Assembly: GCF_042242105.1 (NCBI RefSeq)
Contig: NC_092030.1
Location: 2,553,501-2,617,500, forward strand
Direction of reading: 5' to 3'
DNA: 64,000 bases
From: Pempheris klunzingeri
Lineage: Eukaryota; Chordata; Actinopteri; Acropomatiformes; Pempheridae
A model generated the notes under the pieces. That model saw only the letters and a list, made by a program, of their open reading frames with translations, was not told where the DNA came from and searched no databases. Of this stretch, positions 24,605 through 35,145 are shown one piece after another (the stretch's first letter is position 1; the number at the start of each line of letters is the position of its first letter). The translations under genes and the position numbers were made by a program.

Positions 24605-27169
24605 CAGCCTGCGTGGTGGCAGCTCATAGCAGACAGGCCTCCTTCACTTTCCACCTGTGAGAGGCATTCGTGCTCTGATGGACACACAAGTCCAGCCAAT
24701 AAAAGCAGACCTCCGCTGGGCTGGTGGAACATGTGGTGGCTGGGAAGGCCAGAGGTCAGGTATTGAGCCAAAATAGCAACATGACTTTTAAACTGAGATC
24801 TGTGGAACAAAAGTGTAAAGATCAGAGTTGGCTGCAGAGAGGCGCCTCACTCTAGCATGAATAGTTCCATCTGAAGAAGCTGTAGGTCAATACACTGCGA
24901 AGAGTTCATATGTTGAGTAAATATTTGAAATTTGTTGTTCGGATAACAATGACAGCGAGGCTCATACAGGTCCACTCAGTTTCAACGCTGGGATAGAAGG
25001 AAATCTACAGGCAGCAAGTTGCCAAAACACAGCTGAGTCAGCAGCAGGGTGTGTTTTCTCTTACTGTACATGTAGCTGCTAACTACCTGAATACTACTGT
25101 GCAGCTGCAGCTAGTTCTGCTACTCCTCTTTCTACTACGCAAAATAATTATTGTTCTTACTATTAAGGTGAAAACAGGTGCAGAAACATCAGCAGGCATA
25201 AAGGCAGTGTACAAATGTTTTCTGTCCTGGTAAATCATTATGAAATCTCTCTGTTGAATATGTGACAGGCAGTGAAATGCATGGTGTTATTTCAGTCCAT
25301 CACCTCCAGGAGCTGCTCTAGTATCATTTCTTTTTACATGCACTGTGCAACATGCCATGGTATCAAGTAAGACCGAGGGAGCCTGGCATTTTATCTCAAA
25401 GCTGTTTAACTTGTTGAAAGAAACTAGACGTACATACATACCATGTTATTAGTCTTAGCAGCTGAATATGCTGTAAAAGCACGGGGCTGACGGCAAACCA
25501 AAAGATCAAACTGCTGACCTGTGACAGGAAATTGCCCCGTTTCAGCATCACTACAAGATGCTTTCATTATACTTAATGATTCAAGTTATTCTGTGTCTTG
25601 AACTGAGAAAGTCGCATCACTGAGATAAATAATCAAACTTAAATATTCTGCGGTATCCTTCATGTAATTTCATGTTGGGAAGTCAGAGATGCAGTCAAAC
25701 TTACAGGACAGAGATAAAAGTGCTGATCAAGCACGGAAACTAAGCCACAGAGCCAAAGCTCAGCTGTCAGACAAAGTCAACGTCTCCTGCTTCTCCCAAT
25801 CGAATTATGATCCATATATGGAACAAAAGAAATAAAAGAGAAATTCAATACCCTAAAAATATAATATAAATGGAATTCCAGGCATAACGCCAACTTGGAT
25901 CATGTGATCATGAAGAGGGGGTTAGGTTATTGTATTGTACAAAGTAGGAGCTGAGGATGATGCTGCAGGAAAAAGCACTGAATGTGCCTTTTTGTGGTTC
26001 GGTCACTGGTTCTGTGGTGAACTGATGTGACAAAAAATCAAATAGAAAGACCATTTTCCTAATATGTGATGTAACATGCAGGATATGTTAGTGTTGTGTT
26101 TTGTCACATATGAGACAGTGAATGTCTTGTGATGCAACAAAACTGACAAAGTGGAACTGATTTTGTTGAATGTTTGATAATCGATAAAGTGGGCAACATT
26201 ATTCACGGAGGGGGCTCTGTATCTGTGTATCTTATTTTTATGTTTGTTTGTCCCCTTGTGGCCAAAAGTTGATAAATGTGCAATTAAATAGTTGATAAAT
26301 ACTATTTATAGAGCAAGCTATTTAACTGCTACCACCAAGCAAGTGCTAATCTCAGTGAATCATTGTTACGGCCACTCGCATTGACTTATCTTTGCTGAAA
26401 TAGGATATCTAAGAAGAGTGTGGCTGCATGTGCACAACAGCAAGAGAATAATATCTGATTTTATATTGAGGTTGGAGGTTTTGTGCTGTTTTTGTTAGTT
26501 GTATAATGCTGGCAGTCAGTTTAGGCTTGATGCTTGGAGCTACCAAGAATTTTAAAAGTAAGGATTTAATGTTTGTGAGTACAGCTGAGCTTTTATGTTG
26601 TTCAGCTTCACGGAGAGAGCGAGCAACAACCTAGAATTCAGCACTATAAATGATTTTAATTTGTTTGGGAAGAGAAGTTAACTGTCTAATTTCTCTCTTT
26701 GGTGTCCCCAGATCCTGCAAGCATCTTGTCTGCCAGAAAATGGCCCTGGTGCAGATTGTCAGACTGCTGTTGGGTTGGAAAAGAGTGTACACACGGGAGC
26801 TGGTGCGATCACAACTGTTACGATGACTCAGCCTGCAGCAAAGTCCATGCAGCTCCCTCAGAAGTCCCCCACCTCTCGCCGCCTGCCTCACTTCTGTTTG
26901 GGCATAGTACTGTCTCTAAGAACTGGGGGCCTTTGCTGCATAGGCAAATTACTGGAGCGTTCACACTATGGATTGTGCATGTACGCACACAAAAACGCAC
27001 ACGCATAACTTGCACGCTACACAGACACACAAAAACGCACACACACACCACAGAAATTGCTGCAAAGCACTGCAACACACTTCATTAATGCATGGAGCTC
27101 AAAAGCAAGATTAAATTCTCAACATAAACTTTCACTGAGCTACTGCATACCTGCACTGATACACACAAA

Positions 27170-27170
<1 letters not shown>

Positions 27171-27202
<32 letters not shown>
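27171..27202. repeat. (AC)16 microsatellite
   Basis: Uninterrupted AC run of about 32 bases in the pgam2-nefl intergenic region. Confidence 0.95.
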
Positions 27203-27205
<3 letters not shown>

Positions 27206-27660
27206 CTCACCAGTCACACAAGGAAAGAAAATGCATGTCAGCAGCTGGGTGTAACTGACCTGCCAAGGGATCCGTCCTGCAGATGAGAGGGACTGTTTGT
27301 CTTTCATGGAATTGAAAGAACAACCTGACAAAAGGCGAAAAAAAAGGCTTTTCTTTCACAGCTAAAGTTTATGTTCTGATGAGTGATCATAATGTCTGCT
27401 GTCTCCGTCAAACCATAGGTACATTATACACCGTACTTATTAAATACTGTACTTGTCATGTGACAGTGGCACAAACGGTTTTAATGCCTGATTTATAATT
27501 GTTACTATTTACTTTTTAGTTACACGTGTTTGCTTGCCCTATATTGTGTCTTCACTATGTGACCTCTTGCCTTCTGTTTGGGTGTTTTGAGGTCGTGGCT
27601 GTAGTTCTGCTCTCCACCAGGAGGAGAGATGCTGTGTCACGGTTGTTAAATCAGGACAAC

Positions 27661-27691
27661 CCCACCCCCCACCCCCCACCCTTCCCTCCCC
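27661..27691 (-). promoter_or_regulatory. G-quadruplex-capable tract upstream of nefl
   Basis: On the - strand at least four runs of three to six G are separated by one or two bases, meeting the usual G3N1-7 rule. It lies about 410 bases upstream of the nefl TATA box. The structure and any regulatory role are inferred from sequence. Confidence 0.45.
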
Positions 27692-28098
27692 TGCTCCTGC
27701 AGTGAGGATAACACAGCCTGTATGTTTCAGCCATGTTTTTGCTCTATATGATATACGCAACTCCTGGTTTAATGTCGTACATCAGTTATTTGCAGTATTG
27801 CTTTGGTATGTATGTGAATGTGTTTGTTATTTTCACTTAGAAACTTGTCTTGGATGAAGGTTACTGTCAATGCCAAACTCAGTAGAAGACAAACAGCAGT
27901 ACTACAGCAGCATGTAATTTTACAACATCGTCCTTCTAAGTCTTTTCTTCTCTCTATCTTTAACCCTCGCTAATTTCCCTCCCACACTCATTCCCATGGT
28001 TCCTCTCAGTCTCATTTCTTGCTGTTGCAGTGTAAGCCTATCGAGCCTGCATTGACAGAGTTTGGGGAAAGCGCTTGCGTCAGAGCTCACTGTCCTCC

Positions 28099-28106
28099 TA
28101 TAAAAG
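28099..28106 (+). promoter_or_regulatory. TATA box of nefl
   Basis: TATAAAAG preceded by a pyrimidine-rich stretch, 129 bases before the ATG at 28228. Predicted transcription start about 28130, giving a leader of about 100 bases. Confidence 0.75.
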
Positions 28107-28227
28107 CACGGGCTGCTGCAGCAGCAAGCAGTCGAGGCTTAAACCTGAGCCTTTCACACACCTCCGCACACACACACACAAACAAAAAGAGGAGAGGGAG
28201 AGCAGCCTGTCCTCCCACCACTCAGCC

Positions 28228-30748
28228 ATGAGTAGCATCGGATATGACCCTTACTACTCCAGCTCGTCATACAGACGCTGGTATGTCGAGGCTCCCCCTC
28301 GTGTTATGGTAACCAGAGGGAGGACCCACTCCGTCTATTCCTCCCACGCGCCCCCGCTGTCCTCCTCCCGTCTGCAGTACTCCTCTCCCGGCCGGGTGCT
28401 GCTCTCCTCCTCCTCACCAGCCTCTTCCGTGGAGCTGGAGCTCAGCCAGGCAGCCCAGATCAGCTCTGAATTCCGTGCTGTACGCACCCAAGAGCGCACC
28501 CAGCTGCAGGAACTCAACGACCGCTTTGCTGGCTTCATTGAAAGAGTTCGTGATTTGGAGCAGCAGAACCGTGCCCTGGAGGCAGAGTTACTGCTGCTGA
28601 GGCAGAGGCAAACCGAGCCGTCCCGCCTGAGAGCACTGTACGAGCAAGAGGCCCGGGCACTGAGAGCAGCTGTGGATGAGGCCAGGGCAGAACAACAGGC
28701 TGTCCTGGGACAGAGAGAGCGGCTGGAGCAAACCCTGAGTGCACTGCAGGGTCGATATGAGGAGGAAGTGCTGGGTCGTGAAGAAGCTGAGGGCAGGCTG
28801 ATGGAGGCTCGTCGTGAGGCTGATCAGGCTGCTTTAGCTAAGGCTGAGCTGGAGAAGAGCATCGAAACTCTGCTGGAGGAGCTGGCCTTCCTCAAGAGGA
28901 TTCACGAGGGTGAGGTGGCTGAGCTTCAGGCCCAGGTCCAGCTGGGAGTCCAGGTGGCAGTAGAGTCTGAGGCAGCAACTCCGGATCTCTCCGGGGCTCT
29001 CAGGGACATCCGGTCCCAGTATGAAAGGCTGGCAGCAAGAAACATGCAGGCAGCAGAGGAGTGGTTCAGAGGGAAGGTGGGATCCATGACCGAAACTGTG
29101 GCCCAGCACAGTGACGCTGTGAGAAGCTCCAGGGACGAGGCTGGAGAGTACCGACGCCAGCTCCAGACCCGCCTGCTGGAGATCGATGCATGCAGAGGCC
29201 TCAATGAGTCCCTGGAGAAACAGCTACATGAGATGGAGGAGAAGCAGAGTGCTGAGATCGCTGCTATGCAGGTCAGTGGTGGCTGCTGTCATAACGGTGA
29301 TGATTATTAATATTGATTTGGAGACATTGATCTCTATGAAACTATTACTTAAGGATTTCATTTCATTTCATGTCCTGGTGTCTTTGCAATTAACAATACA
29401 CTTGACTTTGTTTTCTAATTAGGACACCATTTCAGAGTTGGAGAGTGAGCTGAGGGGCACCAAGCAGGAAATGGCACGCTACCTAAAGGAGTACCAGGAC
29501 CTTCTGAATGTGAAGATGGCCCTGGACATCGAGATTGCTGCTTACAGGTGAGAAGCAGTAACAGTGAGGCTTAGAAATCCTGAACATGAATCAAAGTGGA
29601 TTGAAGTGGTACACAAATGCTTAATCATGGAGAAACACGAGTTTTGAATAGATTTAGAGGTTAGAATTAGACAAGGCCATGTCGGTCAGAGTGCGTATGG
29701 CAAATGTAAACGCATGATTGATTTATGTTAATGTTCAGGCTTTTCTAGGCACTTTTATTTTGGTAAACCAATTCTGGAATAAAGCTCTAATTAGAGATTT
29801 ATCAGGATGAATGTCTTTCACTTCATATCAGACACTCTAGTGCTGAATGCTGAATGGCCACTAATTTACAAACTGACTGTATCTCCTGTCTGTTCACCAA
29901 CCTGTACAGGAAGCTGCTGGAAGGGGAGGAGTCTCGCTTCAGTGGGGTGGCCGGGGGGCTGTCCGCTTTGTACAGCCACAGTCTGTCAGCGCCCTCCTTC
30001 GCCCGGCCCGTTCTCTCCAGCCTGAGCTCCGGCACCTCCTACCTGATGACCTCCCGCCTGCTCAGCTCCAGCGTCAGCACCACCGAAGGGATCATCTCCG
30101 CCAGCCACGCCCAGAAAGCAGAGGCCAGCCAGCCTGAGGAAGAGGAGGAGGAGGAGGAGGAGGAGGTAAAGGAGGAAGTGGAGGAAGAGAAGGAAGAAGA
30201 GGGAGAAGAGGAGACAGAGGAGACAAAGGAGGAGGAGGAGGGAGATAAGGAGGAAGATGAAGAGGAGGCTAAGGAAGGAGATGAAGGTGCTGAGGAGGCA
30301 GAAGAGGGTTAGTGCATCATTTTTGATTATAGTCTGTAGTTGATCAATTAAACATCAATTATTAAAGTTCTTGTTCTTATCTAATGATACAGGTGGCGAT
30401 GAGGAGGAGCAGAAGGAAGAGGTGACGGAGGCCGCTGAAGACGAGGGGGAGAAAGAGGACAAAGATGAAGGACAGGAGGCCGAGGCTAAAGCAGAAGAAG
30501 CACAAGAGGAGGCAAAAACAGAAGGAGCTGGTGACAAAGATGCAAAGGAAGAGGAAAAAGAAGAGAAGGAAGAAGCAAAAACAAACGAAGAGAAAGAAGA
30601 TAAAGCCAATGCCAAGAAAGACGACAAAGCTGATGACAAAGCTGCCCCAAAGACGGATGACAAAGCTGATGCCAAAAAGGAGAAGGAGGAAGAAAAACCA
30701 GCCAAACCCGAAGCCGCCGAAGAAAAGAGCACAAAGGGTAAAAAGTAA
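28228..30748 (+). CDS. nefl: Neurofilament light polypeptide
   Basis: Type IV intermediate-filament protein, core subunit of axonal neurofilaments, co-assembling with NEFM and NEFH. Exons: 28228-29271, 29423-29547, 29910-30307 and 30393-30748, in frame to 640 residues; human NEFL has about 543. The head starts [20 protein letters not shown], like human NEFL. The coiled-coil rod begins with [19 protein letters not shown] (residues 96-114) and ends with [19 protein letters not shown] (about 380-397). The tail (398-640) is a glutamate- and lysine-rich low-complexity domain, longer than in mammals. Three introns at AMQ|D, in the Arg of AYR|K and in the tail (EEG|GDE) match NEFL structure; the third is absent from NEFM. 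The start is the first ATG after a TATA box. Open frame extends upstream of the ATG, but only through leader and promoter. Teleosts often have nefla and neflb; which one this is cannot be told. Confidence 0.96.
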
Positions 30749-30841
30749 GCCAGCAAACCTCTGTCAAGACTGTCCATTAGCTTGATAACCAGTAGAGGCA
30801 TCTACGCTACCCTCTCAAATCTGCTTGTTAACATGGTGCTC

Positions 30842-30847
30842 AATAAA
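30842..30847 (+). terminator. Proximal poly(A) signal of nefl
   Basis: AATAAA 94 bases after the nefl stop codon. Confidence 0.6.
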
Positions 30848-30998
30848 ACAGTCCAATAGCCATTTACAGCAACAAATCAAGGTTAACTGCTTGCCAATAT
30901 CCAGAGTAGTCCATAAAGGTCTGGTTGCACACTTCCTGATGAGTGTGATATGTGTAATTTCTGAATGTAAAAGTGAGTGTGTGAGTTTTTGGTGCTTA

Positions 30999-31004
30999 AA
31001 TAAA
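30999..31004 (+). terminator. Distal poly(A) signal of nefl
   Basis: A second AATAAA (in CTTAAATAAACACC), about 250 bases after the stop. Use of both would give two 3' UTR lengths; this is inferred. Confidence 0.5.
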
Positions 31005-31390
31005 CACCTCTTAAAGCCACTTGTGCCATTGATTTTGAGCTTGATGAAGCATAAATGAGTTCCGAACGTAACTTTCAACACTGACAAGTTGATGGAGGAC
31101 ACAGATTTACAGGAGAAACCCCTGTAGAGGCTGCTGTCCTACAAACACCTTTCCCCAGTCCTGATTAGAAACAGTAATTCTACTATTACAATATACTTCT
31201 CGGATCATTATATCCCAACATCCCACTATTTCTTGTGTAACACGGGTTTTTCAAAGCGTGACATTGTGGGATCCCCCTCAGACAACATCGACTGGACAAC
31301 ATTTGAGACACTGACAGCGCAACAAAGAGATTTTACATTAATTTCCACTGTTATTTTTAGACTCTACCTCTAATCATGTACTACATTTTG

Positions 31391-31706
31391 GAACTACAGC
31401 TCCCATAATGCTTTAGCGGATGTAAACAGGAAGTGTAAATTTGCCATTCAATCAGTGAGCTGTGTTTGGGTGACACCATGAGCCCAGTCCTTAGGCCAGT
31501 CGTTGTTGGCGCCTTTTACATGAGCCGAATTACCGGTGAACAGGTCCTGTGTGGGATGTACACATGGATGTAGTGAGAATTATCACTTGTTTACTTTGAT
31601 GTGGAAGAAAACTTAAAAACGTGAGGATTTTCAAGCAAGTTCCGGAGTTGTAAGGAGCGTGACTGTTAACTGATCTGTGGACGCTTAATCGCGACGGACA
31701 CCGCAG
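31391..31706 (+). promoter_or_regulatory. Candidate unannotated promoter and first exon between nefl and nefm
   Basis: The block starts with GAACTACAGCTCCCATAATG (31391-31410), close to the ZNF143/THAP11 (SBS) promoter motif ACTACAAYTCCCAGAATGC. It is followed by ACAGGAAGTG (31426-31435), an ETS core. About 270 bases further on is CACCGCAG|GTATGT, a consensus + strand splice donor with the exon end at 31706. A short open frame of 31 codons starts at ATG 31478, with A at -3, and ends at a TAG at 31571. The segment has more CpG than its surroundings. This fits a housekeeping-type promoter with a noncoding or uORF-bearing first exon, but no partner exon was recognised, and the motif can occur in repeats. 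Confidence 0.35.
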
Positions 31707-32119
31707 GTATGTTCATCATGTTTGTGTTTAGATCTAATTGCAATATGACGAGAAGAGGGAGTGCTATTTAATTAATAGTTATAAAACCATGGATGTACAA
31801 AGAGGACAAAGTATAATATCTAACTTCCCTTGGTGTCTAGAACATGCACATGTCCCTTTCACCTGTTTAGAGTGAGATTATGTCACTGAATAAATCATTA
31901 GAATAATCTTATTACTAATAAAAAGTTGGTTTATAAGTTGGTTCAGAGCATCCTGTGGCTCTGCTGCCAAGTGCCAAGGTCTTATTTGGTCTGGTGGGAC
32001 CCATACTTATGGGAGATAGTAGCTATTGATGATTCTCATCACTTGCTCTTCATTACTTCTGAGCATTTCATGGAAAAATATTTAAATTGTTTTATCACAA
32101 AAGTAAAGTAATGAATTAG

Positions 32120-32615
32120 CCCTTTCATACATAGAGATCACTACAGTGTACAGCTATTCAAAAGCTGTTTTCTTGTAAATGCATGAGTTTTGATGGCATA
32201 GTTGCACATCAGCCACTACAGTGGATGTTACTGCATCATCTCATACACTGCTACCCAGTGCCAAGCCATTGCAAGTGGAACAAAAAAAAAAAGAGTGAAA
32301 CCAAGATGGTCGACAGACAGCCAGAAACACCAAGTTGCTCATTTTTTTCTGTTCAGACCTTCTATAAAAAGAAACCATCTAAGGAGTCATGCAATTGCTA
32401 CATTTTCCAAGTATTACAATTAATCACATGTCCACTGAAGTGTACATCATGCATCACTAGCTATATTTCAACTACTGGACATGTAAATACATCTTTATAA
32501 AATTTGGATTGAAAAAAAAAAAAGTTCAAATCTTGTTTTTCATGCCTAAAGATGAATAAAAACACTTAGTAAAAAAAATCCTGACTGAGGTCATCATAAT
32601 TCATGCATGAAAGGG
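32120..32615. mobile_element. piggyBac-like nonautonomous element (MITE)
   Basis: Inverted ends: CCCTTTCATACATAGAGATCA at the left (32120) and, read on the other strand, CCCTTTCATGCATGAATTATG at the right (32615). It is flanked by TTAG on the left and TTAA on the right, consistent with a decayed TTAA target duplication, the piggyBac signature. About 496 bases long and with no transposase. The open frames inside are AT-rich noise. Confidence 0.6.
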
Positions 32616-32685
32616 TTAAACACATAACACCCCTGCAGGAGCCTGGGTCAGAAAGGCCACTAATAAAGACTATCAATCAATAAAT

Positions 32686-32815
32686 CAGTCAGTCTTTATT
32701 TATAGAGCGTCAATTCATAACAGTGTTATCTCAAGACTTTCCCCAAACAGCATGTCTAGACTGAACTCTTTAATTAAGAGAGAGACCCAACCATTCAGGA
32801 ATTCAAAATAGAGAC
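32686..32815 (+). repeat. Dispersed teleost repeat, copy 2
   Basis: Matches the reverse complement of 20028-20131. It is preceded by an ATCAATCA-type short tandem run and begins TCTTTATTTATAGAGCG. No coding capacity. The superfamily is uncertain. Confidence 0.65.
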
Positions 32816-33353
32816 TATAAAAGACTATGCAGGAGAATAACAAAATGATAAGGCAACAGTGACAGGGGTGCAATGTGATCAGTAACAGTTGGGTGTAGCA
32901 GCTACTGGTCACATCACACCGGATAAAGCCAGTAGGCTGAGCAGTGTCAGATCCCTGAGAGTACTGAGATGGAAAAGTGTGTGTGTGTCTACTGCTCCTG
33001 AATTCAGCTTTTCATTTATGAGAGAGAGAATTTTTTTTGCTGCTCTCTAAAGTTACATGTAGTCTCCCTCTAAGGGGACATGAAGGAGGAACAGCAGACA
33101 GTCCAATGAGCCAGATGGAGACAGACACACACGCTTTTACTGACAAACTATAGGAAATGACTGATGATAGTGACTGATATCAAAGTGTGTTCTGTTTTAT
33201 TATTCATTTACATTTAACATATAGAAAGTGGCACCAGTGACACTAATTATCTCTTGATAAAAGATGACCCATAAAACTATTAAATCAGATTACTACTTTT
33301 ACAGCGACCAGTAGTAACAGTTTACATCTGTTACCCTCTCTAGTGTGATAAGA

Positions 33354-33382
33354 AACACACACACACACACACACACACACAC
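33354..33382. repeat. (AC)14 microsatellite
   Basis: Uninterrupted AC run of about 29 bases. Confidence 0.93.
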
Positions 33383-33489
33383 TGATGCGCATTTCGTTCT
33401 GACACCCGGTGTCACTCAGCCGCTGCTCTGTTGTTTTCCTCCCTTGAGTAGACGTCAAGTGTGCACTGCATCAGGCTCTCTGCAGTAGG

Positions 33490-33526
<37 letters not shown>

Positions 33527-33546
33527 GTGTGTGTGTGTGTGTATAC

Positions 33547-33577
<31 letters not shown>

Positions 33578-33585
33578 AGTGTGTT

Positions 33586-33629
<44 letters not shown>

Positions 33630-33630
33630 T
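33490..33630. repeat. Compound (TA)n/(GT)n microsatellite
   Basis: Alternating blocks of (AT)n, GTATGTATG, (GT)n, (AT)n, (GT)n and a long (AT)n over about 140 bases, all purine-pyrimidine alternating. Such tracts can form cruciforms or Z-DNA. Confidence 0.95.
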
Positions 33631-34727
33631 GAAGACATTTCTTCCGCAGGGCTTAAATCAAATCTAAAGCTGAAGAAATTAGAATTACTTTAAGCATGGG
33701 TAGCCAACCTTTTCTCCAAAATTAAACATCCACTAAAAGTGTCACAAAAATGACTAATTTTGTGAAGTAAAAGGGAATCAGACTTGTTTTCTAACATTAT
33801 TTTCAAAAGTAAGGTTCAAGTCAAAATTGTTAAGAGCTTCTTTTGATAATACAGCTCTAAATATCATAAATGTCCACACTGCACACATTTGTGTTTATTA
33901 AGGCTGAGAGAAAACTGTATTATCCATTTCATTTTAATTCATTTCATAAACCACCTTTTTAATTATCATTAATAGCTCCTTCAACAGATGGGTATCACTT
34001 ATGTTTTGTGGTTAATTTGAACGAGTATTAGTTAAATAAGTTGATGGGATACAGGATGTTAACATTTATTAAACTAAAATCCATATCTAACCAGTTATTG
34101 TGCAGCTTTTGCTGCTAAATGGTGATTCTGTCACCTGATGTAATGTTTGCTACCTTTTTATCTTCACATGCATAGAATGACAAGACAACATGTTGTTTTG
34201 GCTTCATTATGACATTTATTGAGCAAATGCTGCTGGGAAATCGTTCGTGATGAGTAAAGTCATGGGATTGCAAACAGTAGCACCTCATTTATTTCTGTAT
34301 TTAAATTCAAGTCCATCCTATGCATACAAGAATGCATGAATCTGCGCATTTACAGTTCTTTTTTTTTTTTTCAGTTGCACTCAGGTAAACATAACAGACA
34401 CTGATAAAAAGCATGTTTAAGGCTAAGAGTTTCTTCATGTTCACTAAGCTTTAACTGCTTCAGTTACTTGATGTGTATGGTCATGTGTTTATCATACTGC
34501 TGCCCGTCTCCCTCTCCACTGTACTGTCTGTTGTGTATTTGTTAGTTTCTTTTTGGCTCAGTTGGTATCTTCACATGTCTAGTAAGGCTTCTTCAGTGGA
34601 GCGCGTGTCTGCGTGGAGGACCCTCGCCTGCCTGTCCCTCCCCACCCCCGCCCCTCGTTTTACTTTAACTCAAAAATCCTCTTTAAAACTTTAAGAATAT
34701 TTCTCTCACTCTCCAAACCTCATTTCA

Positions 34728-34733
34728 TTTATT
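34728..34733 (-). terminator. Possible distal poly(A) signal of nefm
   Basis: TTTATT, read as AATAAA on the gene strand, about 410 bases beyond the nefm stop. Further hexamers occur around 34214 and 34289. Confidence 0.35.
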
Positions 34734-35029
34734 CCTTTTACACATTTACTCTTTTTACAGTGTGTTTCTTCCATACATACAGATAAGAGAGGAAAGTATT
34801 CCCCCCTCCTGAGTTAGCATGCAGAGACCCCCCTCCCTCCCCCCCTTGAGCTCACCCGTGAACTGCAGAAAGAAAGAAAAAGAGGATAAAATGTCTCAGT
34901 CGCTTGCTCCTGACCGCGTCTGCAGCGAAGCCCCATAAAGCTGTCACTCAACATGCATTTTTGAAATTTGTAGCAATTAAGTTTTGGCTTCTCTCTATGA
35001 TTTGTTTTGTATGTTTGAGAGTGGTTATC

Positions 35030-35035
35030 TTTATT
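35030..35035 (-). terminator. Proximal poly(A) signal of nefm
   Basis: TTTATT, read as AATAAA on the gene strand, about 110 bases beyond the nefm stop codon. Confidence 0.5.
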
Positions 35036-35145
35036 ACATCGCTCTAGCTGTATGATTTTCTTTGTTATGTTAGTTCTGGGTTGATTGCTTGTCTTCGTGT
35101 CGTCTCCTCTGGTCCCCGCCGCCGGATCAGCCGGCCGCAGTCTGC

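Larger units (their letters stand above)
24660..28090. other. Intergenic region between pgam2 and nefl
   Basis: No exon recognised on either strand. It holds an (AC)n microsatellite, short AC-rich runs around 26990-27050, and a G-quadruplex-capable tract at 27661-27691. It should contain the distal promoters of both divergently transcribed neighbours, pgam2 to the left and nefl to the right. Open frames here are short and do not resemble known proteins. Confidence 0.55.

Noticed and set aside
30355-30801. Ser/Ala-rich - strand frame opposite nefl exon 4
   Set aside because: Antisense of the Glu/Lys-rich tail exon.
31926-32111. 61-codon frame beginning after the cryptic donor
   Set aside because: No acceptor or family resemblance, and it abuts a MITE; probably noncoding.
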